From Stomorhina lunata (Eukaryota; Arthropoda; Insecta; Diptera; Rhiniidae): a stretch of 64,000 nt of DNA. The notes under the pieces are model-generated. The model made no database searches, was not told where the DNA came from, and worked only from the letters and a program-made list of their open reading frames with translations. The first letter of the stretch is position 1; each line of letters starts with the position of its first letter. The position numbers and the translations under genes are program-made. Location: contig OW121741.1 in the NCBI GenBank assembly GCA_933228675.1, positions 18,713,510 through 18,777,509 of the forward strand. Direction: 5' to 3'. Of the stretch, positions 10,401 to 23,803 are shown one piece after another.

Positions 10401-12191
10401 TTTCAATTTATGTTACATTTTTGTTATTACTGTAAGATCAAAATAAAATTTAGATCACAACTTAGATTATAAATTAGACAAAGTCGTAAACAATAACCAC
10501 GATTTGCACTTTAATAATTTAGTAGGTACTTATGACATCGACCATTACTTTGAACATGACCTCGTTATGTTTGCCTATTTAACAGAGCCCTCCTGGTTAT
10601 TCCAGCTTAAATTAAATAAATATATAACAAACATTTCAAATTATCCATAAATTCTTTAAATATGTTTATATTTTGTCATGTAAACATTAATTACATCAAA
10701 GGGTTGATATGATTACAAAACTGCTATTCAATTATAAGATTGTTTGATATCTAAAAAACAAGATCATAAATTTTTAAACAATTGTTATAAAAATATATAA
10801 ATTTTTACATAAAAAAGCAATAAAACAAACACAATTATTTATTGTTTAATAAGAAAGACAACATGTTTTACCATAAAGAAGAAATAACCAAAAAAACAAG
10901 AGTAAAGCTTAAACTTTATGAAGATAAGTAGAGGGAAATATTGTCTAAAAAGCCACAAAAATAAGTAATGAACATTAAACACATGGAGTAAGTTTCAAAT
11001 GCTTGTAAAACAAAGAAGCTTATCATTTTAAGTTAAACCGTTTCCTTGAAAAAAATTTTTGAAAATAACTATTGGACAGTAAATAATTGAAGTCTGATAT
11101 AATTTGTCCAGTTTAGAAAAAGACATGATTTATAATTGAATAATAATTTCATGTTAAGTAAATATTTAAATATTTATATAAAATTTTTTTTAGGTATTTA
11201 TTTGAAAATGGTGTAAACATTTTTACATTACTTTAAAAATTATTATAATCTTAATCATCGTCATCACTATAATTATTGGGCAAACATATGTAGCATTTTA
11301 TTTTATGTTACGAGTATTTTCTTGGCAACATTTGCGATCAATGTAAAATCCATTGCAATATTTTCTCAAGACCATTAATTCCAAGCAACGAGTCATTGTT
11401 AAACACCAACAAAGTCGTCCCCTAGAAATCTCATGCCCACAACAAACACCCACAAATTGTAAAATAAATTGAAAATTCGTAACAAAAACTACTTAAATCC
11501 AAAAAAAAAAAAAATATAAGTATATTCCCATTCAAATAACAAAAAACTAATTTGAAAACTATTTCCAAATCTCCATTATTCCAAAAGCAGAAAATAAGAA
11601 AAATGTATAACTCGAATACATGAAAATTGTGTAGCATCACCATTAATTGCGGTAGTAACGGAGAAGAAACAAAAAATGATTGTTAATGCTTGCATTTTAT
11701 TACCCTGGTTTTTCATTTTGTCTCTGAAATTGCATAAAAGATTTCAGTTAAAAATTTGTATTTTTGGTAATATCACCCAAAAAGGCAGATTTACTTTCAA
11801 AGAGAGAAAAACTTTTTAAATAAACCACAACTTTTTAATGACAATAAATTGGATTTTGAAAGAAATTAATGACAGAAAGATTGCAGCAGCTGAGAGTGTG
11901 TGAAAATGTATAAAAAATGTTGAGACTTTGAGGTCACATTTGTAAGATACTAGAAAATTTGCTGGGAATGTTGCGAAATATTGTATTTAAATATTTATAA
12001 TACATTATCATTTTTGTACCAATAATAAATTGCAAACTCCCACTTTAGGACTAATTCATTCAAACAAATAAAAAACATAAAATCGCAATTAAAAACAAAA
12101 GACTTAAGACACATGACAATTATTTTGATTTATATTAAAACGTAAAGTTTTAATAGATCAGATCAAAATCTTCAAATCACTAAAACAAAAG
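10401..12191. other. AT-rich spacer between the inverted A arrays
   Basis: No gene is supported. The largest open frame here (minus strand, 11431-11643) is a Phe/Leu-rich AT artefact. Two copies of the AAACAAAAGACTTAAGAC-like motif sit at its right edge (12092-12110 and 12183-12196), just before the inverted array begins. Confidence 0.7.
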
Positions 12192-13266
12192 ACTTAATGT
12201 GACTTAGTCAGTGACTAAGATTATGAATAAAATTTCACTAATTTGACTATGACTTAATCTATGACTTAGACTATGACTTAGGCCATGACTTAGACTATGA
12301 CTTAAATTATGATTTAGACTTTGACTTAGACTATGACTTAAACTATGACTTAGACTATGACTTAGACTATGACTTAGACTATGACTTAGACTATGACTTA
12401 GACTATGACTTAGACTATGACTTAGACTATGACTTAGACTATGACTTAGACTATGACTTAGACTATGACTTAGACTATGACTTAGACTATGACTTAGACT
12501 ATGACTTAGACTATGACTTAGACTATGACTTAGACTATGACTTAGACTATGATTAAGACTATGACTTAGACTAAGACTTAAACTATGATTTAGACTTTGA
12601 CTTAGACTATGACTTAAACTATGACTTAGACCATGACTTAGACTATGACTTAGACTATGATTAAGACTATGACTTAGACAATGACTTAGACTATGACTTA
12701 GAATATGACTTAAACTATGACTTAGACTATGACTTAGACTATGACTTAGACTATGACTTAGACTATGACTTAGACTATGACTTATACTATGACTTAGACT
12801 ATGACTTAGACTATGACTTAGACTATGATTAAGACTATGATTTAGACTATGACTTAGACTATGACTTAGACTATGACTTAAACTATGACTTAGACTATGA
12901 CTTAGACTATGACTTAGACTATGACTTAGACTATGACTTAGACTATGACATAGGCTATGACTTAGACTATGACTTAGACTATGAAGACCATGACTTAGAC
13001 TATGACTTAGACTATGACTTAGACTATGACTTGGACTATGAGTTAGACTATGACAAACTATGACTTAGACTATGACTTAGGCTATGACATAGGTTATGAC
13101 TTAGACTATGACTTAGACTATAAAGACCATGACTTAGACTATGACTTGGACTATGAGTTAGACTATGACAAACTATGACTTAGACTATGACATAGACTAT
13201 GACTTAGACTATGACTTAGACCATGACTTAGACTATAACTTACACTATGACTTGGACTATGAGTTA
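12192..13266 (-). repeat. 12-bp minisatellite (family A), inverted block
   Basis: Tandem copies of GACTTAGACTAT, the exact reverse complement of the family A unit at 8086-10400. The core at about 12340-12545 is almost perfect. Together with the + block it forms a large inverted pair around a spacer of about 1.8 kb. Confidence 0.95.
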
Positions 13267-13677
13267 AATTTATTAGCCTTCCTTCGTATCATGATTTCCA
13301 AAAATGATTAATAAATATCTCACATTTTCAAAAAATTGTTTTAATTTGTTTAATTATTGCTATTTTTGTCTACCATTATATTTAATTTTTATTTTAATGT
13401 ACATATTTCTTTTTTTAACAAACATCATTGCTGCCTCATAAATCTTTATGAATGAAACTTAATAAAAGTTATGTATAGCAGTGACATTTAAAAAATAAAA
13501 TAATGATTTTTAAAACAAAATTAAAATTAATTAGGATTTTGCACTATTCAAGAAATAACTAGTAATTAAAATAATAAAACTAAATATTGGTTTAAAGTGC
13601 ATATGCATATTCATAAAAACAATAGACCTAAGAAACAAACCTTTGAAAAATATCAATAACAAAAAATAATAATCTTA
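13267..13677. other. AT-rich spacer between families A and B
   Basis: Unique-looking AT-rich DNA with no ORF of note and no recognised repeat. Confidence 0.6.
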
Positions 13678-16600
13678 ATAGGAAATTTCTTATTTTTATA
13701 GGAATTTTTTAAAACTTCTTATTTTTATAGGAAAATTTTTCAAAAATTTCTTATTTTTATAGGAATTTTTTCAAAAATTTCTTATTTTTTTGGAAAAGTT
13801 TTCAAAAAGTTCTTATTTTTATAGAAAATTTTTCAAGAATTTCTTATTTTTATAGGAATTTTTCAAAAATTTCTTATTTTTATAGGAAATTTCTCAAAAT
13901 TTTCTTATTTTTATACTGAATTTTTCAAAATTTTCTTATCTTTATAGGAAATTTTTCAAAATTTTTTATTTTTATAGGAAATTTTTCAAAAATTTCTTAT
14001 TTTTATAGGAAATTTTTCAAAAATTTCTTATTTTTATAGGAAATTTTTCAAAAATTTCTTATTTTTATTGGAATTTTTCAAAAATTTCTTATTTATATAG
14101 GAAATTTTTCAAAAATGTTCTTACTTTTGTCAGAAATTTTTCAAAATTTTCTTATTTTTATAGGAAATTTTTCAAAACTTTCTTATTTTTATAGGAAATT
14201 TTTCAAAAATTTCTTATTTTTATAGGAAATTTTTTAAAATTTTCTTATTTTTATACTGAATTTTTCAAAATTTTCTTATTTTTATAGGAAATTTTTGAAA
14301 ATTTTCTTATTTTTATAGGAAATTTTTCAAAAATTTCTTATCTTAATAGCAAATTTTTCAAAAATTTCTTATTTTTATATGAAACTTTTAAAAATTTCTT
14401 ATTTTTATAGGAAATTTTTAAAAAATTTCTTATTTTTATAGGAAATTTTTCAAAAATTTCTTATTTTTATAGGAAATTTTTCAAAAATTTCTTATTTTTA
14501 CAGGAAATTTTTCAAAAATTTCTTATTTTTATAGGAAAATTTTCAAAAATTTCTTATTTTTATAGGAAATTTTTCAAAAATTTCTTATTTTTATACGAAA
14601 TTTTTTAAAAATTTCTTATTTTTATAGGAAAATTTTTTTTTTTTATGTAATTTTTCAAAAATTTCTTATTTTTATAGGAAATTTTTTAAAAATTTCTTAT
14701 TTTGATAGGAAATTTTCAAAAATTTCTTATTCTTATAGGAAATTTTTCAAAATTTCTTATTCTTATAGGAAATTTTTCAAAATTTTCTTTTTTTTATAGG
14801 AAATTTTTGAAAAATTTCTTATTTTTATAGGAAATTTTTCAAAAATTTCTTATTTTTATTGGAATTTTTCAAAAATTTCTTATTTATATAGGAAATTTTT
14901 CAAAAATGTTCTTATTTTTGTCGGAAATTTTTCAAAATTGTCTTATTTTTATAGGAAATTTTTCAAAATTTTCTTATATTTATAGGAAATTTTTCAAAAA
15001 TTTCTTATTATTATAGGAATATTTTCAAAAATTTCTTATTTTTATAGGAAATTTTTCAAAAATTTCTTATTTTTATAGGAAATTTTTTTAAATTTTCTTA
15101 TTTTTATACTGAATTTTTCAAAAATTTCTTATTTTTATAGGAAATTTTTCAAAAATTTCTTATTTTTATAGGAAATTTTTCAAAAATTTCTTATTTTTAT
15201 AGGAAATTTTTCAAAAATTTCTTATTTTTACAGGAAATTTTTCAAAAATTTCTTATTTTTATAGGAAAATTTTCAAAAATTTCATATTTTTATAGGAAAT
15301 TTTTCAAAAATTTTTTATTTTTATAGGAAATTTTTTAAAAATTTCTTATTTTTATAGGAAATTTTTCAATTTTTTTTTTTATAGGTAATTTTTCAAAAAT
15401 TTCTTATTTTTATAGGAAATTTTTTAAAAATTTCTTATTTTGATAGGAAATTTTCAAAAATTTCTTATTCTTATAGGAAATTTTTCAAAATTTTCTTTTT
15501 TTTATAGGAAATTTTTGAAAATTTTCTTATTTTTATACTGAATTTTTCAAAATTTTCTTATTTTTATAGGAAATTTTTGAAAAAATTCTTATTTTTTTAG
15601 GAAATTTTTGAAAAAATTCTTATTTTTATAGGAAATTTTTCAAAAATTTCTTATTTTTATAGGAAATTTTTCAAGAATTTCTTATTTTTATAGGAAATTT
15701 TTCAAAAATTTCTTATTTTTACAGGAAATTTTTCAAAAATTTCTTATTTTTATAGGAAAATTTTCAAAAATTTCATATTTTTATAGGAAATTTTTCAAAA
15801 ATTTTTTATTTTTATAGGAAATTTTTTAAAAATTTCTTATTTTTATAGGAAATTTTTCAATTTTTTTTTTATAGGTAATTTTCAAAAATTTCTTATTTTA
15901 TAGGAAATTTTTTAAAAATTTCTTATTTTGATAGGAAATTTTCAAAAATTTCTTATTCTTATAGGAAATTTTTCAAAATTTTCTTTTTTTTATAGGAAAT
16001 TTTTCAAAAATTTCTTATTTTTATAGGAAATTTTTCAAAAATTTCTTATTTTAATAGTACATTTTTCAAAAATTTCTTATTTTTATGTGAAACTTTTAAA
16101 AATTTCTTATTTTTATAGGAAATTTTTCAAAAATTTCTTATTTTTATAGGAAATTTTTCAAAAATTTCTTATTTTTATAGGAAATTTTTTAAAAATTTCT
16201 TATTTTGATAGGAAATTTTCAAAAATTTCTTATTCTGGTAGGAAATTTTTCAAAATTTTCTTTTTTTTGTAGGAAATTTTTCAAAAATTTCTTATTTTTA
16301 TAGGAAAATTTTCAAAAATTTCTTATTTTAATAGTAAATTTTTCAAAAATTTCTTATTTTTATGTGAAACTTTTAAAAATTTCTTATTTTTATAGGAAAT
16401 TTTTCAAAAATTTCTTATTTTTATAGGAAATTTTTTAAAAATTTCTTATTTTGATAGGAAATTTTCAAAAATTTCTTATTCTTATAGGAAATTTTTCAAA
16501 ATTTTCTTTTTTTTATAGGAAATTTTTCAAAAATTTCTTATTTTTATAGGAAAATTTTCAAAAATTTCTTATTTTAATAGTAAATTTTTCAAAAATTTCT

Positions 16601-18288
16601 TATTTTTATGTGAAACTTTTAAAAATTTCTTATTTTTATAGGAAATTTTTCAAAATTTTCTTATTTTTATTGGAAATTTTTCAAAAATTTCTTATTTTTA
16701 TAGGAAATTTTTCAAAAATTTCTTATTTTTATAGGAAATTTTTCAAAAATTTCTTATTTTTACAGGAAATTTTTCAAAAATTTCTTATTTTTATAGGAAA
16801 ATTTTCAAAAATTTCTTATTTTTATAGGAAATTTTTCAAAAATTTCTTATTTTTATAGGAAATTTTTTAAAAATTTCTTATTTTTATAGGAAATTTTTCA
16901 AATTTTTTTTTTGTTTATAGGTAATTTTTCAAAAATTTCTTATTTTTATAGGAAATTTTTTAAAAATTTCTTATTTTGATAGGAAATTTTCAAAAATTTC
17001 TTATTCTTACAGGAAATTTTTCAAAATTTTCTTTTTTTTATAGGAAATTTTTGAAAAATTTCTTATTTTTATACTGAATTTTTCAAAATTTTCTTATTTT
17101 TATAGGAAATTTTTGAAAAAATTCTTATTTTTATAGGAAATTTTTTAAAAATTTCTTATTTTTATAGGTAATTTTTCAAAAATTTCCTATTTTTATAGGA
17201 AATTTTTCAAAAATTTCTTATTTTTATAGGAAATTTTTCAAAAATTTCTTATTTTTATAGGAAATTTTTCAAAAATTTCTTATTTTTTAGGAAATTTTTC
17301 AAAAATTTCTTATTTTTATAGGAAAATTTTCAAAAATTTCTTATTTTTATAGGAAATTTTTCAAAAATTTCTTATTTTTATAGGAAATTTTTTAAAAATT
17401 TCTTATTTTTATAGAAAATTTTTCAAATTTTTTTTTTATAGGTAATTTTTCAAAAATTTCTTATTTTTATAGGAATTTTTTCAAAAATTTCTTATTTTGA
17501 TAGGAAATTTTCAAAAATTTCTTATTCTTACAGGAAATTTTTCAAAATTTTCTTTTTTTTTATAGGAAATTTTTGAAAAATTTCTTATTTTTATACTGAA
17601 TTTTTCAAAATTTTCTTATTTTTATAGGAAATTTTTGAAAAAATTCTTATTTTTATAGGAAATTTTTCAAAAATTTCTTATTTTTATAGGTAATTTTTCA
17701 AAAATTTCCTATTTTTATAGGAAATTTTTCAAAAATTTCTTATTTTTATAGGAAATTTTTCAAAAATTTCTTATTTTTATAGGAAATTTTTCAAAAATTT
17801 CTTATTTTTATAGGAAATTTTTCAAAAATTTCTTATTTTTACAGGGAATTTTTCAAAAATTTCTTATTTTTATAGGAAATTTTTCAAAAATTTCTTATTT
17901 TTATAGGAAATTTTTCAAAAATTTCTTATTTTTATAGGAAATTTTTCAAAAATTTCTTATTTTTATAGGAAATTTTTCAAAAATTTCTTATTTTTATAGG
18001 AATTTTTTCAAAAATTTCTTATTTTTATAGGAAAATTTTCAAAAATTTCTTATTTTTATAGGAAATTTTTCAAAAATTTCTTATTTTTATAGGAAATTTT
18101 TCAAAAATTTTTTTATTTTTATAGGAAATTTTTCAAAAATTTCTTATTTTTATAGGAAATTTTTCAAAAATTGCTTATTTTTATAGGAAATTTTTCAAAA
18201 ATTTCTTATTTTTATAGGAAATTTTTCAAAAATGTTTTATTTTTATAGGAAAATTTTCAAAAGTTTCTCATTCTTAAAGGAAATTTTT
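13678..18288 (+). repeat. 31-bp minisatellite (family B), main block
   Basis: About 4.6 kb of tandem 31-bp units. Each unit contains the perfect dyad GAAATTTTTCAAAAATTTC and a TTCTTATTTTTATAGG stretch. Variant units (TATTTTGATAGG, TACTGAATT, poly-T expansions) recur together at intervals, so the array has a higher-order structure. Open frames inside it (for example 16610-16858) are only the 31-bp period read as a 31-residue period. Confidence 0.95.
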
Positions 18289-19633
18289 ATTTCTTCTAAA
18301 TCTAAATCATTGTCTTAAATGCTTTTAAGGTTTGTTGCTTAAGTCTTTCGTTTGTTTTACCAAATTAAGAATTTTTTATCTTTCTAATTATTAGATAGTT
18401 TTTTTTTGTTTACCTTTTATAGTTAATTTAATTACCTGAAAATTTTTGAAACTTTAAAACAAACATCAATCACTTTCTAAAGTTTTCCGCATATTTCGAA
18501 TAATTTCTTGTGTGAATACGACTAGTAATAGTATTTTTTCCCGGCTTATAATGAATAGTCTAATGATATGTGTTGCTTAGTTTTTGGCTAATAAAACAAC
18601 ATTTAATTTCCATATTGCCTGTAAAGAAACAGTTAACATATAAATAATGGAAGACATAAGTAAAAAAGAAAAAACTTTTTTAAATTCAAGGAAAAACATT
18701 TAATATCATCAACAAAAATACTTAAAGTTTTGGAGGCTTGAACGAGCAACATCATTGGACATCATTTGGTTGTCCTATAAAATTAATGTTACTTCCACTT
18801 TTATTGTTACTCTTTAAACATTTTTTTTGATTTTTTTCTAAAATTTTCAAAAACTCTTTACATACTTAAAGTCAGGCTTTAAAAGCCTGAAACAAAGAAA
18901 ATTCAAGTTTTCTTTTAAACTGAAACAGCATCTCTCAATGAGTCTTCTATTTGAACATGATCATGATCTTGTCTTTTTCGGCTATGAGGAACATCATTTT
19001 TTATTTTTTTGCTTAGAGTGAGTCTTAGGAAAATGCTGCATTTTTATTTCGTTTAAATTTATAATGTGGGGAATTGCTTCATGAAAGTGAAATTGTTTCT
19101 AGTTTGTTTTGTTTTTTTTTTTTTTTTGTATTTTTGTATTTTTAGCATATGTATCTACAATAAAATGCTGGTGAGCGTAAGCAACATTTACAATTTTCCA
19201 AAGTTGTTTTCAAGCCATTTATCATGTTTGTTTTTTCTTCCTAATCTTTTTCAATTTATCATCTTCATTTTAGCAACAATTTTGCTAAAGAAATAACTTT
19301 TGTGGGAAATTGTGTGTTTGTTGTTTGGCATTTAGGGAGTTAAAAGAAAAGTGATCAGGACATGTCTTAAAATATTTTTTAGAAAAATTTATTTGAAAAA
19401 GATTTTGCCTAGAGATTGAAAATGACCCAGTTTAAGACGACGAGTATGATGGGAGTGAGTAAAAGATCAACTTTGTTAAGTTTTGAAAAATTAACAACAA
19501 AAAATGTACATATTTTATGAGTAAAAGTTTACTTTTTTAAACCAATAATTTAATTTAAGCCAAAATTTATTAAGGCCTTCAAATAGGCATCAGTATCAAT
19601 AATAAATATCTTTCTAACAATCCTTACATTTTT
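18289..19633. other. AT-rich spacer between the inverted B arrays
   Basis: No gene is supported. The left edge carries CTTAAGTCTTTCGTTTG (from about 18338), the reverse complement of the motif seen beside family A. The open frame at 19066-19296 is Phe-rich and has no recognisable family. Confidence 0.6.
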
Positions 19634-20240
19634 TTAATTTCCTTTAAAAACAAGATTTTTTTTTAAATTTCCCTTAAAAATAAGAAATTTTTTTAAAAAT
19701 TCCTTTAGAAACAAGAAATTTTTGAAAAATTTCCTATAAAAATAAGAATTTTTTAAAAATTTATTATAAAACTAAGAAATTTTTAAAAATTTCCTATAAG
19801 ATAAAAAATGTCTTAATTTGAAAACAAAAAACGAAAGACAAAAAATTGATTTAGAAACAAAACAAAAATTTCCTATCAAAATGAAAATTTTTGGAAAATA
19901 AGAATTTTTTTTTAAATTTCCTATAAGCATATAAAGTTTTTGAAAAAAATTTTAAAAATTTCCTATAAAAATAAGAAATTTTTGAAAAAAATCCTGTAAA
20001 AATAAGAAATTTTTGAAAAATTTCCCATAAAAATAAGAAATTTTTCCTATAAAAATAAGAAATTTTTGAAAATTTTCATATGAAAATAAGAAATTTTTGA
20101 AAATTTTCGTATAAAAATAAGAAATTTTTGAAAAATTTTATATATAAATAAGAAATTTTTGAAAAATTTCCTATGGAAATAAGACATTTTTGAAAAATTT
20201 CCTTTAAAAATAAAAATTTTTTTAAACATTTTCTATAAAA
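19634..20240 (-). repeat. 31-bp minisatellite (family B), inverted block
   Basis: Diverged tandem copies read AAATTTCCTATAAAAATAAG, the reverse complement of the family B unit. The block is smaller and more mutated than the main block, with a non-repeat interruption at about 19800-19880. Confidence 0.88.
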
Positions 20241-20519
20241 TTCCTCATTTTAGAAATTCCGAAGGAAATCAACAATGTTGTTGTGATGGTTGGTGTCTTC
20301 GCTATTACATATTAGGTTGGTTATTGGTTTCTTATCTATGGTGGGTGGCTGTTGTGGTAGGTAAAAAGCATAGCTAAAAGTATGCAATGGTTTTTTCATG
20401 TAATTTGGAGTATCAATGTAAATCCACTACAGCTGTATACTCACAATATTATATTAAACAAATCTCTGGTTTGTGTCTCAGATGGAATACTTTATTGGGA
20501 CAAATTAAATTAGTTAACT

Positions 20520-21318
20520 AGTTTTATATCCACCATCAAAAAGAATGGGGGTATATTGAGATTGTCATTCCGTTTGTAATTTCTCTAATATGGATCTAAA
20601 ACCAAAATTTAATATTCTGAATCCTTATGAAATTCTAAGACGATTGAACGATGTCTGTCTGTTGTCGACACGATATGGCCTGAACGAAAGATATTCTTCA
20701 TTTCCTCTAAAATTTTTCAACGAAATTTGCTACAGTGATTTTAGTTTACATAAGCAATATTTGTTTTAAATTTCATGAAAATATATTGATATTTGTGGCC
20801 AATATATCAATTCCGGGAAGGGGGACCTATGGGAGGTACCATAAATAATGAACCGATTTTGGCAAATTTCAATAGTCACGGTCCCACTATCAAAAAAATG
20901 ATCTGTGCCAAATTGCATCAAATTATCTTTAAAGTTACGACCTTTACTTTGATTACATGGTTTACATGGGGGTCCAGCCAGCCGTCCAGACGGACGGACT
21001 TGCATCGCTAAATCGATGATTCTAAGTCTATTGGTATACTAAAAGGTGACAAATATATCTATGCGTTACACACATCAGCAAAAACTTATAATACCCTTTC
21101 CACCTATAGTGGTGAAGGGTATAACTATCCCGGTTATGGGACTAAATTTTGTGCAAAGTAAATACTAGGGAAACCACTTGGATACTTTAAATGTTGAACT
21201 ATAAAGCTACTGCAACCGAATTTAGTCCAAATATTTTACCAACAATACCTAGCGTTATCAATTTTTTCTAATTTGGTCCATATTTTGAATTAGCTGCCCT
21301 CGTAAATATATGATGTAA
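20520..21318. mobile_element. Mini-me/Helentron-like repeat fragments, cut by the gypsy insertion
   Basis: Contains the family's landmarks: GATTGTCATTCCGTTTGTAA, a short GTCTGTCTG tract, a CCAGCCAGCCGTCCAGACGG stretch, and an end motif with GGTGAAGGGTAT. 20840-21120 matches 40290-40545 and 21190-21315 matches 41470-41590, so at least two copies of the family exist in the window. The right side stops exactly at the gypsy LTR. 20241-20519 to its left shows nothing recognisable. Confidence 0.65.
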
Positions 21319-22569
21319 TGTCAACGACTATTGAGGCGTACTCGGTGGAGGACTGACTGGCAGCGCTTGGCATGGTGATTTTGCCTGGCTAAGCCGGTAG
21401 AGGGCGTGCGGTTCACCAAATCAGTCATCCACAAGCCGCTGATCAAAAAGTTTTTGAGGCCAAATGCCAATCCTAAATTCCTATCTATTGAAATGTGGAA
21501 ATGTGCTAGTCCATGGACATCGCAACATTCTATTTCCTTGGCTTTGCAGCTGGTGTTATGCTGCTTGGCCTGCCCACCCTCTTCCATGGCAGTTCCTTGG
21601 CCTAATTTTTAGGAACTGCCCCTAAATCTACCCTTACTTAATAATCTAGCTCACTTACCTGGGATTATGTTTACTCCAGCATGATTCCTTTTACATCTTA
21701 TCCAGAATTCCTCCTCTTCCAGGGAAAGTTCATTCGTCCGTCTTTGTTCTATCTGTGGTGTATTTCCGTCCAAAGAATTATTATTGAGGTTAGTTGCCCT
21801 TTCCTAAGGAATTTTGAACTACGCAGATCTCACCTTAAGTGTTCAGGCTAAATCAAACCAAAACCCTTATAATTTAATCCTTTTTTTTTTGTCTTTCTGT
21901 CCGTAGTCTGTCAACATAAACTCCCCATTCTGTGGAGTATTCTGTATTAGTTTTAGAATTAATGTAATGTAATTTGTAGTTTATGTAATTTGTAGTTTAT
22001 TTTTGTGTGTGTTTTTTTGTTATATATTAATTTTTACATTATGAGTGTTTAAAAAAAAAAAATATTTGTGTTTTATGTATATATGTTTTTTTTTTTATTA
22101 TTATTAAAATAATTTTTATTTCTATCAATAATTGTGTTTTGATGTAATTTGTGAATTGTTTAAATAATTTTGGTGTAATTGTGTGTATGTGTTTTTGTTT
22201 GCTTTTATTTATTTTAAAATTTGTATCGTTTTTTTCTGTAAGTTTTTTTTATGTATAAATGTATAAAAAAAAATTTTGAATAAAACTCAAAATAATCATC
22301 TTTTAAAAACTCCACTTTCACTTTCTCTTCACTAGCTTCCTCACATCATCACTTTCAAATTCAATCTCCTCTTCTTTTTCCTTTTTCCTCTTCTCGCCTC
22401 CTCTTCTTCTTTTTTTTTCGGCTGGTTCCCGCCATTTCAGCCATCTTTTTTATACAAAATCTTATTTTTTTTCCTATCAATGCCCCACCAAACAGCTGTT
22501 TTGCAGTTGAATATTTATGTACTGACATACATTTAAAAACAACCTGCAACTGTTCGGTGGGACATGACA
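21319..22569 (-). repeat. 3' LTR of the gypsy element
   Basis: 1251 bp; it duplicates 33041-34291 with no difference noticed. Small open frames inside it occur identically in both LTRs and have no recognised homology. The right part (22360-22450 on this strand) is C/T-rich. Confidence 0.95.
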
Positions 22570-22790
22570 AACCCCACCATTTCATTTTTATCCGTGAAAG
22601 TGAAATGGGAGGGGAACACCTAAATTCACCTCAACTCATAATTTTGCTAACTTCCCTTATTCTAAATATCTTAGTCCTGGCAATACCTTTATTTTTCCCC
22701 ACACTTCAAATTTTGTTGATCTGGCATCCTTTAATACCGATCATTTTTTCTTACATATTGGCATCACTGACTTTTTCATTTCTATTTTAG

Positions 22791-23771
22791 CAGCTCGGAC
22801 GGACAGTAAAGAAGGTAAGTTAAGAATTTAATTTAAAAAAACAAAGAAATAAAAGTGATATAATTAAAATAAGTGAAAAAAAAAAATGTGTTATTGTGTT
22901 CTTAATCTACGTGTTACATATTGATTTTGCAAATTAAGAAAAAGTGGTTAAAAAAAAAAGAATGATAAAAAAATCCATGTGTTTATAAAAAACCCATGCC
23001 GAAAAAAAAAAAACACTGCCGGCGTTTTTTTTTTTGTGCCCAATTCACGACATGTTTATCAACACGATATATTGAATCTTCAACACCGCGTCTACACCGG
23101 TGATATTAGCAGACAATATGTTGACATTAATTTCGTTTTGAATTTAACATGTATGTTGTTTATCAGAACTAAAACTTTTTTCTTGTTTTCTTTTCAGATA
23201 TTTTTTATTAAATTGAGGCCCTACGTTTACCGGGAATAAAAGAACTAAATATTTATGCCTTTAATTAAATTAAGCTAAATTTCTACATAAGGTAAGTAGA
23301 TGATTTTTTGTTAATCGTGTTTTTAGATTTTAATTATAGTTTCATTTGTTTTATTCTAATAAGGATTGATGTTGATAAAGATGTGGATTAGTGTTTCCAA
23401 GAGTCAACAAACTAATTGAACAGCTGGATAAGCAACAGGTAAGTTACTCTCTATGGTTTCTATTCTACATACCAGCTTTTAGGAATAAAAAAAAAATTTA
23501 GCTTGTCTAGATTTTGAAAAGCTTAACTTGTGTTTGACCAAATCTTAGCAAAATTATTTATTTTTTTATTATTATTTAGTCTTATGTATTTTTATTTGGT
23601 TAATTGTGTTATATTTTTGTAGCAGTATATATTTTTATACCCTTCACCAATAGGTGAAAGGGTATTATAAGTTTGTGATTCCGTTTGTAATTTTTTTATT
23701 AGTGATCGTAGACCCCATAAAAATTATACCGATCGACTCAGAATCGGGAGGAGAATCGATTAAGCGATGTC

Positions 23772-23803
<32 letters not shown>

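Noticed and set aside
16610..16858. Open frame of 82 codons in family B (and similar frames at 20047-20229 and 63324-63702)
   Set aside because: The translation repeats with the array period (31 residues for a 31-bp unit); it is an artefact of tandem repeats without stop codons.
21321..21587. 88-codon frame in the gypsy LTR (same at 33043-33309)
   Set aside because: Present twice only because the LTR is duplicated; no recognisable domain.
22557..22790. 77-codon hydrophobic frame spanning the right edge of the 3' LTR
   Set aside because: It crosses the LTR boundary and has no similarity to envelope or membrane protein families that I can recognise; Leu/Ile/Phe-rich by AT bias.
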